From positions 1,095,876 to 1,159,875 of the forward strand of contig NZ_BBZI01000005.1 of NCBI RefSeq assembly GCF_008974245.1: DNA of 64,000 bases, given 5' to 3'. The stretch's first letter is position 1. Each line of letters opens with the position of its first letter. Position numbers and translations under genes: made by a program. Positions 43,887-51,699 of this stretch are shown here, piece after piece. This DNA is from Streptomyces abyssomicinicus (GTDB lineage Bacteria; Actinomycetota; Actinomycetes; Streptomycetales; Streptomycetaceae). The notes beneath the pieces are model-generated. The model was not told the origin of the DNA, searched no databases, and saw only the letters and a program-made list of their open reading frames with translations.

Positions 43887-44276
43887 GTGTCCTGGCGGTC
43901 TGTGATCATTCTTGCCACCGTGGAGCAACGCCCGTCGCTCGAGGGGCTGATCCGTGGCCTGGGGGCCGTGCCGGATCCTGCGACGGGCGCCGAAAGGCTG
44001 CACCGGCAGGGCTACTCGTACCACCTGGACCTGCCGTGCCGCGTCCTGACGGGTTACGAGCCGGACGAGCTGGAGCAGGTGGCCTCCCGGATCGGTGAGC
44101 CCTACGGGGTCTGGGTCGCGTGCCGGTCCATGGACGCGGCCCGGCTCCTCCTCCGTCGCGTTCTCGACGGCTTCGACGGTCTCCGTGGACCACCGGCGGA
44201 CCACCAGATCACCCTGTCCCCCCGACCGGTCGTCGTCGTCCACCCAGAGGGTGACGGGGTTGCTGGAGGGGCGTGA
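43887..44276 (+). CDS. Hypothetical protein, 129 aa
   Basis: The ORF reads MSWRSVIILATVEQRPSLEG, then HRQGYSYHLDLPCRVLTGYE and EPYGVWVACRSMDAARLLLR. This is an alpha/beta pattern with good codon bias. GAAGG and GGAGG lie upstream of GTG 43887. No family is recognised. It overlaps the next small ORF by 26 bp on the same strand. Confidence 0.5.
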   Translation: MSWRSVIILATVEQRPSLEGLIRGLGAVPDPATGAERLHRQGYSYHLDLPCRVLTGYEPDELEQVASRIGEPYGVWVACRSMDAARLLLRRVLDGFDGLRGPPADHQITLSPRPVVVVHPEGDGVAGGA

Positions 44277-44394
44277 ACGCACCGCTCGGCAGCGGGTGGA
44301 GGCTCTCCAGGCCGAGCTGCGGGAGGCCGAGGCCGCGTGGGAGCGGTTCGTGATCGCCCGTGAGACGGTGGGCGAGATCGAAGACGGGCCCTAG
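44251..44394 (+). CDS. Small coiled-coil protein, 47 aa
   Basis: The peptide is MTGLLEGRERTARQRVEALQ AELREAEAAWERFVIARETV GEIEDGP, a highly charged helix with heptad-like spacing. Similar short helical proteins occur in Streptomyces, sometimes near mobile elements. The start is uncertain; it ends 4 bp into the convergent NIPSNAP gene. Its role is unknown. Confidence 0.45.
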   Translation: MTGLLEGRERTARQRVEALQAELREAEAAWERFVIARETVGEIEDGP

Positions 44395-44945
44395 GACCGC
44401 ACCCGCACGGGTTCCAGCCGCAGCCGCCGGGACGGCCAGGGCGTCGGCTCGGCCGGGCCGAACCATACCCGGACGTCCTCGCCGGTCCGGACGGGCAGGC
44501 GGGGGAAGTCGTTCTCGGCGTGCTCGGTGCGGTGCAGCGCGTGGCCCGGGCCCAGGTGCCGGGCCGCGTACGCGTCGAAGCCGTTCGCGTCGGCGGGGTG
44601 GCAGACGGTCGCCGACACCCTGGTCGTTCCCGGCTCCGGCAGGAAGCCCGGCCCCCGCAGCAGGAGGACGTCGTCACTGTCGAGCATGGTGGCGTTGGCC
44701 GCGTCGCGGTGCTCCCGCCAGACCGGACCGGTGTAGAACGCCTCCAGCATGCGCCGGCGGTGCGCCATGTCGGGGAACGCGCGCAGCCAGACGAAGCGGT
44801 CCGGGTCGTCCAGGTCACGGAAGCGGCCGCCGACGGTGATGCCGACCGCCTGCTGCCCGGTCACGAACTCGCGCTCGAACAGCTCGATCAGGGTCTCCCG
44901 GGCGCCGGGACGCAGGGTGTACTGCCGGAGTTCGACGATGCTCAT
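44391..44945 (-). CDS. NIPSNAP family protein
   Basis: The 184-aa protein matches NIPSNAP: VELRQYTLRPGARETLIELF at the start, then DDPDRFVWLRAFPDMAHRRR MLEAFYTGPVWREHRDAANA. The fold is a dimeric ferredoxin-like alpha/beta barrel. Function is unknown, possibly monooxygenase-like. It is divergent from a WYL-type regulator, with a palindromic operator in the 111-bp gap, so it is probably the regulated target. Confidence 0.87.
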   Translation of the reverse strand: MSIVELRQYTLRPGARETLIELFEREFVTGQQAVGITVGGRFRDLDDPDRFVWLRAFPDMAHRRRMLEAFYTGPVWREHRDAANATMLDSDDVLLLRGPGFLPEPGTTRVSATVCHPADANGFDAYAARHLGPGHALHRTEHAENDFPRLPVRTGEDVRVWFGPAEPTPWPSRRLRLEPVRVRS

Positions 44946-45019
44946 GCGGTGGCCTTCCCGGTGCGTGTGAGGTCCGAGGACCAGCTGTCGTCCCCGCGCC
45001 GCAGGTTAGGGCCGATCCG

Positions 45020-45036
45020 CTGACATCTCCTGTCAG
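45020..45036. promoter_or_regulatory. Operator CTGACA-N5-TGTCAG of the WYL regulator
   Basis: The perfect inverted repeat (6-bp arms, 5-bp spacer) overlaps the likely -35 (CTGACA). An 18-bp spacer leads to GATACT (45044-45049), which lies 7 nt before ATG 45057. Confidence 0.65.
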
Positions 45037-45056
45037 TGGACCGGATACTGACCGGC

Positions 45057-46058
45057 ATGCGTGCGAGTCGGCTGGTCACCCTGCTCCTGCTGCTCCAGCA
45101 CCGGGGCCGGATGACGGCCCGGCAGCTGGCCGGGGAACTGGAGGTCTCCGTCCGGACCGTCTACCGGGACGTCGAGGCGCTCGGCGCCGCCGGTATCCCC
45201 TTGTACGGGGAATCCGGACACGCGGGTGGCTACCGGCTGGTCGACGGCTACCGGACCAGGCTCACCGGCCTGACGGCGGACGAAGCGCAGGCCGCGTTCC
45301 TCGCCGCACTCCCCGGCACCGCCGCCGAGCTCGGCCTCGGCGAGGCGCTCGCCACCGCCCAGCTCAAGCTGAGCGCCGCCCTTCCGGCGGAGCTGCGCGA
45401 ACACGCCGCGCGGACCCAGGAGCGCTTCCTGCTCGATGCCCCCGGCTGGTACGGCGACACCGACCCGGTGCCTCACCTGCCCGCCGTCGCCGCCGCGGTG
45501 TGGACGCGCCGGGCGGTGGTCCTGCGGTACCGGCGGTGGCGGGCGCCGGAGGAGATCGAGCGACGGGTGGAGCCGTACGGGCTCGTCCTCAAGGCCGGCC
45601 GCTGGTACACGGTCGCCGGCGGGCCGACCGGGGTCCGCACCTACCGCGTGGACCAGATACTCGAACTCCGGCCGCTGGACGAAGAGTTCACCGCTCCGGA
45701 CGGGTTCCGCCTGGCCGCGTACTGGAGCAGCCACCTGGCCGGATTCCGAGCGCGACTGCACACCGCGGAGGCGCTGGTACGGCTTACCCCGGAGGGCGCC
45801 CGCCGCCTCGGCGTCACACCCGCGGCCGGCGGCGGATGGACGGAGGCCCGCGTGCCCATCGAGTCGGTCGACCACGCCCACCGGGAGTTCCTGCGACTGG
45901 GCGCCGACGTCGAGGTCATGGCACCGGCCGAACTGTGCGACCGCATCGCGGAGACGGCACGAACCCTCGCCGAGCGCTACGAAGGACGCCGCCAGGCGCA
46001 AGGCCGGGGGAGCAGCACGGCAGCTCGCGGGACGCGCCGCGGGGCGCATCCCCCGTGA
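45057..46058 (+). CDS. YafY/WYL-domain transcriptional regulator
   Basis: The 333-aa protein has an N-terminal HTH_11 winged helix (RMTARQLAGELEVSVRTVYR DVEALGAAGIPLYGESGHAG GYRLVDG, residues about 18-65) and a WYL domain (about 135-215) with EERVEPYGLVLKAGRWYTVA-type sequence (RRVEPYGLVLKAGRWYTVAG). ATG 45057 fits the family start (MRASRLVTLLLLLQHRGRMT) and a leaderless -10 box. The GTG 21 nt upstream lies within the operator arm and is unlikely. It probably controls itself and the divergent NIPSNAP gene. Confidence 0.9.
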   Translation: MRASRLVTLLLLLQHRGRMTARQLAGELEVSVRTVYRDVEALGAAGIPLYGESGHAGGYRLVDGYRTRLTGLTADEAQAAFLAALPGTAAELGLGEALATAQLKLSAALPAELREHAARTQERFLLDAPGWYGDTDPVPHLPAVAAAVWTRRAVVLRYRRWRAPEEIERRVEPYGLVLKAGRWYTVAGGPTGVRTYRVDQILELRPLDEEFTAPDGFRLAAYWSSHLAGFRARLHTAEALVRLTPEGARRLGVTPAAGGGWTEARVPIESVDHAHREFLRLGADVEVMAPAELCDRIAETARTLAERYEGRRQAQGRGSSTAARGTRRGAHPP

Positions 46059-46160
46059 GAGCTACAGGAGCTGTCCACACGCGGGTGATTCGCGGGCGCC
46101 GCGGGATTTCTAGCGTGTTCGTGAGGTCGCCGCAGGGGCGACCACCCCAGGGAGGGCACC

Positions 46161-47036
46161 ATGGACACGACGTCCGCCGCACAGCAGGAAGGCTCCGGCC
46201 GGGACGAGGACCGCGACGAACGCGGCGGCCGTCTCCGCCGGATCGCGCGCTCTCCGCTCGGCTGGATGCTGACGGGAACGGTCGGCGTCGGCCTGGTCGC
46301 GGGTCTGACCGCGACCGGACAGGGCCCGGTACCGGTGCTGGGCGCGGCGGCCGCGTGGGCCGTGTACTGGCTGGTCATGCGCCGTGTGGCGCGGCGCTCG
46401 ACGCCCGAGATGGCCTGGCGCGGCGCCGGCCGGGAGGCGCTGCTCGGCGGCGGCATCGGGCTGGGCTTCGTCCTCGTCTCCACCCTCCTGATCACGGCGT
46501 TCGGGGGCTACTCGTTCTCCTGGGCGGGCAACGGCGTGATGTCGGTCGGCTGGGCCGCGGTCACGGTGCAGATCGGCGTCGCGGTCACCGAGGAGTTGAT
46601 GTTCCGCGGTCTTGCCCTGCAGGCCCTGGAGCTGATGTGGGGCAGCCGGGTGGCCCTCGTGATCACCTCGCTGTTCTTCGGCGTCGCCCACATGGGCGCC
46701 CCGGGGGCGAGCGCCTGGAGCGGCCTGGCGATCGCCCTGGAGGCGGGCCTCCTGCTCGGAGCCGCGTTCCTGTGGCGGCGTAGTATCTGGTTCGTCGTGG
46801 GCCTGCACTTCGCGTGGAACACCACGGAGCAGCTGCTCGGTATCCCGGTCTCCGGACACACCCCCGAAGGCCTGTTCACCGTCGACGTCCACGGCTCCGA
46901 CCTCCTGACCGGTGGCGGTTTCGGCATGGAGACGTCGATCGTGGCCGCCCTCATCGGCGTGACTCTCGCCGTCACGATGCTCGTCCTCGCCCGTCGGAAC
47001 GGTGGCGTCAAGTCCCGCCGGCGTGCGGGCCAGTGA
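46161..47036 (+). CDS. CPBP family intramembrane protease (CAAX-protease-like)
   Basis: The 291-aa protein has about eight hydrophobic segments and the CPBP/ABI motifs: VAVTEELMFRGLALQALELM (EExxxR), SLFFGVAHMGAPG (FxxxH) and VGLHFAWNTTEQLLG (HxxxN). Members cleave within the membrane or bind prenylated or peptide substrates, often for immunity to bacteriocins. It lies 31 bp upstream of a histidine kinase, so the protease and two-component system may act together. Confidence 0.88.
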   Translation: MDTTSAAQQEGSGRDEDRDERGGRLRRIARSPLGWMLTGTVGVGLVAGLTATGQGPVPVLGAAAAWAVYWLVMRRVARRSTPEMAWRGAGREALLGGGIGLGFVLVSTLLITAFGGYSFSWAGNGVMSVGWAAVTVQIGVAVTEELMFRGLALQALELMWGSRVALVITSLFFGVAHMGAPGASAWSGLAIALEAGLLLGAAFLWRRSIWFVVGLHFAWNTTEQLLGIPVSGHTPEGLFTVDVHGSDLLTGGGFGMETSIVAALIGVTLAVTMLVLARRNGGVKSRRRAGQ

Positions 47037-47067
47037 GACCGGCCGATCGGAGGGGGAAGGAGAAGTG

Positions 47068-48390
47068 ATGTCCCAGCAGGCGTCCTGGAGCCTCCCGTTG
47101 CTCCACGTGCCGGTCGTCTGGTGGCGGGAGCGGAGCGCCTTCCTCAAGGACGGCGTCCTCGCCCTGACGCTCACCCTGCTGACGGCCGTTCCGACGCTGT
47201 CCCACCTCGGTGCGCAGATCGGCGATCTGCCCGAGCGGCCGGCGAGCCCGCTGGGCGCCGGCCTGGTCCTGGCCCAGGCCCTGCCGCTGGCGGTCCGCCG
47301 CAGGTGGCCCGCCGCCTGTCTGGCCGTCGTCGCGGGCGCGTTCGCGGTGCACCAGGCGCTGGGCTTCGCGACGACGTTCGCGAGCATGGGGCTGTACCTG
47401 GCGCTGTACTCCGCCGGGGCCCACCAGGTCCGCTTCCGCCGTGGTGCGGCCGTGGTGGCGAGTTCGGGCTACGTCGTGCTGGCCGTCGTCCTCGACCGCT
47501 TCGGCTCACCGCAGTCGGTACCGGACTACCTCGCGTTCTACGTGGCTCCGGCCGCGGTCTGGCTGATGGGGAGCACGGTGCGCGGGCGGCGCGCGGAAGA
47601 GGCGAACCGGCGGCGGACGGCTGCCGAGGCGGCCACGGCCGCGGAGCGGGCGCGGATCGCCCGCGAGCTGCACGACGTGGTCACCCACCACGTGACGGCC
47701 ATGGTGATCCAGGCCGACGCGGCGCAGTTCCTGCTCACATCCGCGCCGGACCGTGTCGGCCAGGGGCTGACGGCCGTCAGCGACACCGGCCGTCGTGCGC
47801 TGACGGAACTGCGGTACCTGCTCGGCGTTCTGGAGGCGACCGGCGATTCGGCGTCCGAGGACCTGGCGCGTGCGGACCCGGCGCGCCAGGAGCCGAAGCG
47901 TGAGGGGCTGGATCGTGAGGGCCTGGAGCGTGAGGGCCCGGAGCGAGAGGACCCGCATCGTGGGGGCATGGATCGTGGGGATCGGGCACCGGCCCTGGGG
48001 CGCGTGGCGGACCTGGTCGAGCAGGGCCGCCGGTCGGGCCAGCCGGTCGACTTCGACGAGCAGGGCGAACGGCGGCCGCGGAGCGTGGACGTGGAGCTCG
48101 CCTCGTACCGGGTGGTGCAGGAGGCGCTCACCAACGCCATGAAGTACGCGGCCGGGCAGCCGACACGGGTCCTGCTCCGGCACGGCGAGGAGCACATCGA
48201 ACTCGAGGTGACCACCGACGGGCCTCCCGCCGCACCGGTCACGTGGAAACCGGGTCCCGCGGGCGGGCGGGGACTGGCCGGGCTGCGTGCGCGGGTGCGG
48301 ATGCTCGGTGGTGAACTGGAGGCCGGTCCCCGGCCCGAGGGCGGGTTCGAGGTCCGCGCCACGATTCCGTCCGAGCCCCTGCAGGAGTGA
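47068..48390 (+). CDS. Sensor histidine kinase (HisKA_3, NarL-type partner)
   Basis: The 440-aa protein has about five N-terminal hydrophobic segments (residues about 25-175), a HisKA_3 dimerisation domain with ERARIARELHDVVTHHVTAM (His about 201) and a HATPase domain (about 345-440) with ASYRVVQEALTNAMKYAAGQ (N box) and PAGGRGLAGLRARVRMLGGE (G box). Between them is an unusual stretch of five-residue repeats KREGL DREGL EREGP EREDP HRGGM DRGDR (about 275-305). GAAGGAG precedes ATG 47068. It senses an envelope signal and phosphorylates the next gene product. Confidence 0.92.
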   Translation: MSQQASWSLPLLHVPVVWWRERSAFLKDGVLALTLTLLTAVPTLSHLGAQIGDLPERPASPLGAGLVLAQALPLAVRRRWPAACLAVVAGAFAVHQALGFATTFASMGLYLALYSAGAHQVRFRRGAAVVASSGYVVLAVVLDRFGSPQSVPDYLAFYVAPAAVWLMGSTVRGRRAEEANRRRTAAEAATAAERARIARELHDVVTHHVTAMVIQADAAQFLLTSAPDRVGQGLTAVSDTGRRALTELRYLLGVLEATGDSASEDLARADPARQEPKREGLDREGLEREGPEREDPHRGGMDRGDRAPALGRVADLVEQGRRSGQPVDFDEQGERRPRSVDVELASYRVVQEALTNAMKYAAGQPTRVLLRHGEEHIELEVTTDGPPAAPVTWKPGPAGGRGLAGLRARVRMLGGELEAGPRPEGGFEVRATIPSEPLQE

Positions 48391-48394
48391 CCCC

Positions 48395-49108
48395 GTGAGC
48401 GAAACGAGTGCCACCGTGAGCGACACGCCGCCACCGATCCGTGTGCTCGTCTGCGACGACCAGGCGCTGGTGCGGACCGGCTACGCCACCATCTTCTCCG
48501 CGCAGCCCGACATGGAGGTCGTCGGGGAGGCCGAGAACGGCCACGAGGCGGTGGAGGCGGCGCGGCGGCTGCGCCCCGACGTGGTCGTGATGGACATCCG
48601 GATGCCCCTGCTCGACGGCATCCAGGCGACGCGGCGACTGGCCGGTCCCGACGTCGACGGCGCGCCGAAGATACTGGTCGTCACCACCTTCAACGTCGAC
48701 GCCCACGTCTACGACGCACTGCGCGCCGGAGCGAGCGGCTTCCTCCTCAAGGACGCTCCTCCGGCGGAGCTGGTCAACGGCATCCGGACCGTCGCCCGCG
48801 GCGAGGCACTGCTGGCCCCCGCCGTCACCCGCCACCTCATCGGCCACTACGCCCGGCACGTGCGGCCGGCCGACACCTCCCGGCCGGCCCGGCAGGAGGT
48901 CGTGCGCGCGCTGACCCCCCGCGAGCTGGAGGTGCTCCAGCTGATCGCCGAGGGGCTGTCGAACGCGGAGATCGCCGCGGCGATGTTCATCACGCCCGAG
49001 ACCGTCAAGACCTACGTGTCGCGCATCCTGGCCAAACTCGGCCTGCGCGACCGCGTCCAGGCCGTCGTCCTCGCCCACCGCGTCGGACTGGTGTCCGGCA
49101 CGCAGTGA
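48395..49108 (+). CDS. NarL/LuxR-family response regulator
   Basis: The 237-aa protein has a receiver domain (IRVLVCDDQALVRTGYATIF, phospho-Asp in VVVMDIRMPLLDGIQ about residue 67, Lys in GFLLKDAPP) and a C-terminal LuxR HTH (LTPRELEVLQLIAEGLSNAE IAAAMFITPETVKTYVSRIL). It is the cognate regulator of the kinase 4 bp upstream. GTG 48395 has AGGAG 7 nt upstream; GTG 48416 is a weaker alternative. Confidence 0.93.
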   Translation: MSETSATVSDTPPPIRVLVCDDQALVRTGYATIFSAQPDMEVVGEAENGHEAVEAARRLRPDVVVMDIRMPLLDGIQATRRLAGPDVDGAPKILVVTTFNVDAHVYDALRAGASGFLLKDAPPAELVNGIRTVARGEALLAPAVTRHLIGHYARHVRPADTSRPARQEVVRALTPRELEVLQLIAEGLSNAEIAAAMFITPETVKTYVSRILAKLGLRDRVQAVVLAHRVGLVSGTQ

Positions 49109-49129
49109 ACGGGCCGGCATGCGGCGGGT

Positions 49130-49828
49130 CTACTTCAGCAGGGTGGCGTCGCCCAGTGCGACCCAGCTGTCCCAGCCGCTGCAGCCGTTCCCGTGCTCGT
49201 AGGCGATCTCGAGCCGGAGAACGTCCTTGACCGAAAGGGTCAGATCGCGGGGCGCTCCCAGCGTGACCTCTCCCGTCCAGAGGGTCTTGCCGTCGGCGGT
49301 GACGGTCAGTGAGCCGGAGGTTGCCGCCGAGTTGTCGTCGATCCCGGCGGTGAAGGTGAACGTGTCCCACTGCGTACCCAGGTTGTACGAGACGGACCCA
49401 CGCGCCGGACAGGTCGAGTCCGACGCGAGCGAGTCCGGGTACTCCTTGCCCCGGAACGTCACGCGCTTGGGGACGATCCGTGTGCCTTCGACCTGCTCGA
49501 GGGTGCTCAGCAGCACCTTCTCGGCATCGCTCCCTTCCTCCGGCGAGCCGGTCGGAGTCGGCAGGTCCGATTCCCTCTCCGTCGGGGTGGGCGTTCGTTC
49601 GGCGGCGACATCCGTGGGCTCCGGGCCGCTGGACGAGGTGGCCGGGCTCGAGGCCGCCGGAGCTGCCTTCGCCGGGCCCTCGGACTTGTTCGACGTCGCC
49701 CAGACCGTGGCGACGATCCCGATCACCGGGACCAGGATCCCGATCACCCACCAGGCCCACGTGGGCGGTTGGCCCGGTCTCCGCTCCTCCTGCCGCGCAG
49801 GCGCCCCGTCGTTCGCGCTCTCACTCAC
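49130..49828 (-). CDS. Membrane-anchored NPCBM-like protein
   Basis: The 232-aa protein starts GTG (MSESANDGAPARQEERRPGQ), has one membrane helix (WAWWVIGILVPVIGIVATVW, about 24-43), a Pro/Ser/Thr/Glu-rich spacer (about 48-100) and a C-terminal beta-rich domain (about 105-232) with SLASDSTCPARGSVSYNLGT and WDTFTFTAGIDDNSAATSGS. That domain looks like NPCBM/NEW2 carbohydrate-binding modules. A role as cell-surface binding protein is inferred. It is convergent with the response regulator. Confidence 0.75.
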   Translation of the reverse strand: MSESANDGAPARQEERRPGQPPTWAWWVIGILVPVIGIVATVWATSNKSEGPAKAAPAASSPATSSSGPEPTDVAAERTPTPTERESDLPTPTGSPEEGSDAEKVLLSTLEQVEGTRIVPKRVTFRGKEYPDSLASDSTCPARGSVSYNLGTQWDTFTFTAGIDDNSAATSGSLTVTADGKTLWTGEVTLGAPRDLTLSVKDVLRLEIAYEHGNGCSGWDSWVALGDATLLK

Positions 49829-50153
49829 CGGCCCGCTCCCTCCCCCGAGTCACGTGTTCGAGGGATACCCACGAGGGCTCCGTTGCACGCTCACCGCGGC
49901 GTGGGCCGCGGGCGCCGTCCCCAACAGGGCGCCAGCGGGGCGGTGGTGACGTCCGGACCTGGTCCGCGCAGGTGGGCCAGGTGCTGGGCGATCTCCGCCT
50001 CGGTGACGAGCCCGCCCGCGACCGGTCGACGCCACCGTGGGCGGGCCGTCGCCGGCGAAGGACGCGGCATCGTCCGCCCTGCCTGCGCGAACGGCGAAGC
50101 GCGGGAAGCCGGACGTTAGGTCGAACGGGTGGCGGCCGGGGGTTCGGACGCGT
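49829..50153. other. Intergenic region, no supported gene
   Basis: One minus frame reads PVAGGLVTEAEIAQHLAHLR GPGPDV, which looks peptide-like. It lacks a start, SD and extension, so it is not called. Confidence 0.35.
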
Positions 50154-50831
50154 TCAGACGCCCAGCGCGTCGAACAGCGCCTGGACCACCCGGTCGACGC
50201 CGCCGGGGCCGGTGAGCAGGGCCTTGTCGTGCTGATTGGTGAGGAACCCGCACTCGGCGATGAACGCTCGCCGGTTGCCGACCTCGCCGGCCTTCCGGGT
50301 GCCGTAGTACTTCCTCAGGTTCTCGGTGTAGTTGTCGTCGCGGAAGCCACCGGACCAGCCACGCCGCTCGTAGGCGTGTTTCCACGCCTGCGCGAGGGAC
50401 TGTCCGGCGGCGTCGCGGTAGCCGACGCTCGCGCCCCGTGCGTTCTGATGGAGTGACCCGTCGCAGTGGAAGGCGACGAACGCGTCACCGGCGTACTGCT
50501 CCAGGGGCTCGTCGGCCTTGATGACGCGCAGGTGCCAGAGTTCCCGGCCCGGCGGGCCCGGCTTCGCCAGCTCTTCGGCACAGGCGTCGGCCACCGCCTT
50601 GGCGAACACCTGCTCACCGGGCGTGCCGGTGGCGCCCGAGGTGCGGAAGCAATGACCCATCTGCACCACGAGGACCTTCGCGGCCGGCCCCTCCTCCTCG
50701 TCCCGCGGCAGGGGCGCGGCGTCGGACTCCCCTGCCGTGGCGTGTACGGGGGCGGCGCCGGCGTCGGGGAGATAGCGGTCGTTCTCCGGGCCGCCTTCCG
50801 CCTCGGAGCCGGGTTCGTGTTCGTGAGTCAT
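50154..50831 (-). CDS. N-acetylmuramoyl-L-alanine amidase-like protein (Amidase_3)
   Basis: The 225-aa protein has the zinc-amidase ligands of the Amidase_3 fold in order: VLVVQMGHCFRTSGATGTPG EQVFAKAV (His and Glu), DAFVAFHCDGSLHQNARG (second His) and RRAFIAECGFLTNQHDKALL (catalytic Glu). This family cuts the amide between MurNAc and the peptide. No signal peptide is present, and the first about 50 residues are acidic and disordered. It may be exported by another route or act on lysis. Confidence 0.82.
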   Translation of the reverse strand: MTHEHEPGSEAEGGPENDRYLPDAGAAPVHATAGESDAAPLPRDEEEGPAAKVLVVQMGHCFRTSGATGTPGEQVFAKAVADACAEELAKPGPPGRELWHLRVIKADEPLEQYAGDAFVAFHCDGSLHQNARGASVGYRDAAGQSLAQAWKHAYERRGWSGGFRDDNYTENLRKYYGTRKAGEVGNRRAFIAECGFLTNQHDKALLTGPGGVDRVVQALFDALGV

Positions 50832-50967
50832 GAGGGTCCCTGCGTTCCTGCTCCGGGCGGGGACGGACGCACCGCACCTCTCACGAGCCTAGGCCGCCCT
50901 CCCGCACGACGCGATTCGGCGGGGGAGGCGGACCCCGGGTGACCGGGGCCGGTGATCGGCGCGCACC

Positions 50968-50973
50968 TATAGT
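50968..50973 (+). promoter_or_regulatory. -10 box TATAGT of a leaderless promoter
   Basis: TATAGT ends 7 nt before ATG 50981 with no SD between, placing the transcription start at or next to the start codon. Confidence 0.6.
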
Positions 50974-50980
50974 GAGCCGC

Positions 50981-51586
50981 ATGAGCCGTTGGAACGACTT
51001 GACCGGGGGAAGGTCCGGAGAGGACTACGCCGCACGGTTCGCCGCACTGGCCCGCAGCGGCAAGGACGTGCACGGCGAGGCGCGGTTCTGCGCCGCGCTC
51101 GTGCCGCCCGGGGCGCGGGTGCTGGACGCCGGGTGCGGCACCGGCCGGGTCATGATCCGGCTGGCGGAGCTCGGGTACGACTGCGTCGGCGTGGACCTCG
51201 ACGCGTCGATGCTGGCGGTGGCCCGGCGTGAGGCACCCGAGCTGCCCTGGTACCAGGCCGACCTGGCCGAGTTCGACCCGCGGGCCCTCGGCGTCGCCGC
51301 GGACTTCGACCTGGTCGTCGTCGCCGGGAACGTCTTCCAGCTGGTCGCCGAGGGGACCGTCGCCGCGGCGCTCGAGCGCCTGACCGCGGCGCTGCGCCCG
51401 GGCGGCCTGCTGGTCTCCGGCTTCGGCCTGGACGCGGACCACCTGCCGGTGCCGCCCAGCCTCACCCTGCGTCAGTACGACGACCACTGCGGTGCGGCGG
51501 GCCTCACCCTCGTCGACCGCTTCGGCACGTGGGACGCGGACCCCTACGACGGCGGCGGATACGTGGTCAGCGTCCACCACCGCTGA
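50981..51586 (+). CDS. Class I SAM-dependent methyltransferase
   Basis: The 201-aa protein has the class I methyltransferase core: ARVLDAGCGTGRVMIRLAEL (motif I), DCVGVDLDASMLAVARREAP (ribose-binding Asp), LPWYQADLAEFDPRALG, VVVAGNVFQLVAEG and LRPGGLLVSGFGL. It is a small cytoplasmic enzyme, acceptor unknown. The leaderless -10 box TATAGT supports this start over the upstream in-frame GTG. Confidence 0.9.
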   Translation: MSRWNDLTGGRSGEDYAARFAALARSGKDVHGEARFCAALVPPGARVLDAGCGTGRVMIRLAELGYDCVGVDLDASMLAVARREAPELPWYQADLAEFDPRALGVAADFDLVVVAGNVFQLVAEGTVAAALERLTAALRPGGLLVSGFGLDADHLPVPPSLTLRQYDDHCGAAGLTLVDRFGTWDADPYDGGGYVVSVHHR

Positions 51587-51699
51587 AGCCGACGGCACGG
51601 GCCCCCAGGCTCCGGTCCGGGCGCGTCCAGATCCGGGCGGCGGGCCTGCGGACCCGCCCCGTGGCCGCGCGCCACGGCGGCAGGTCCCGGCAAGGGAGG

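Noticed and set aside
49829..50153. Short peptide-like frame GLVTEAEIAQHLAHLRGPGP
   Set aside because: Only about 30 codons look protein-like, without start, SD or extension.
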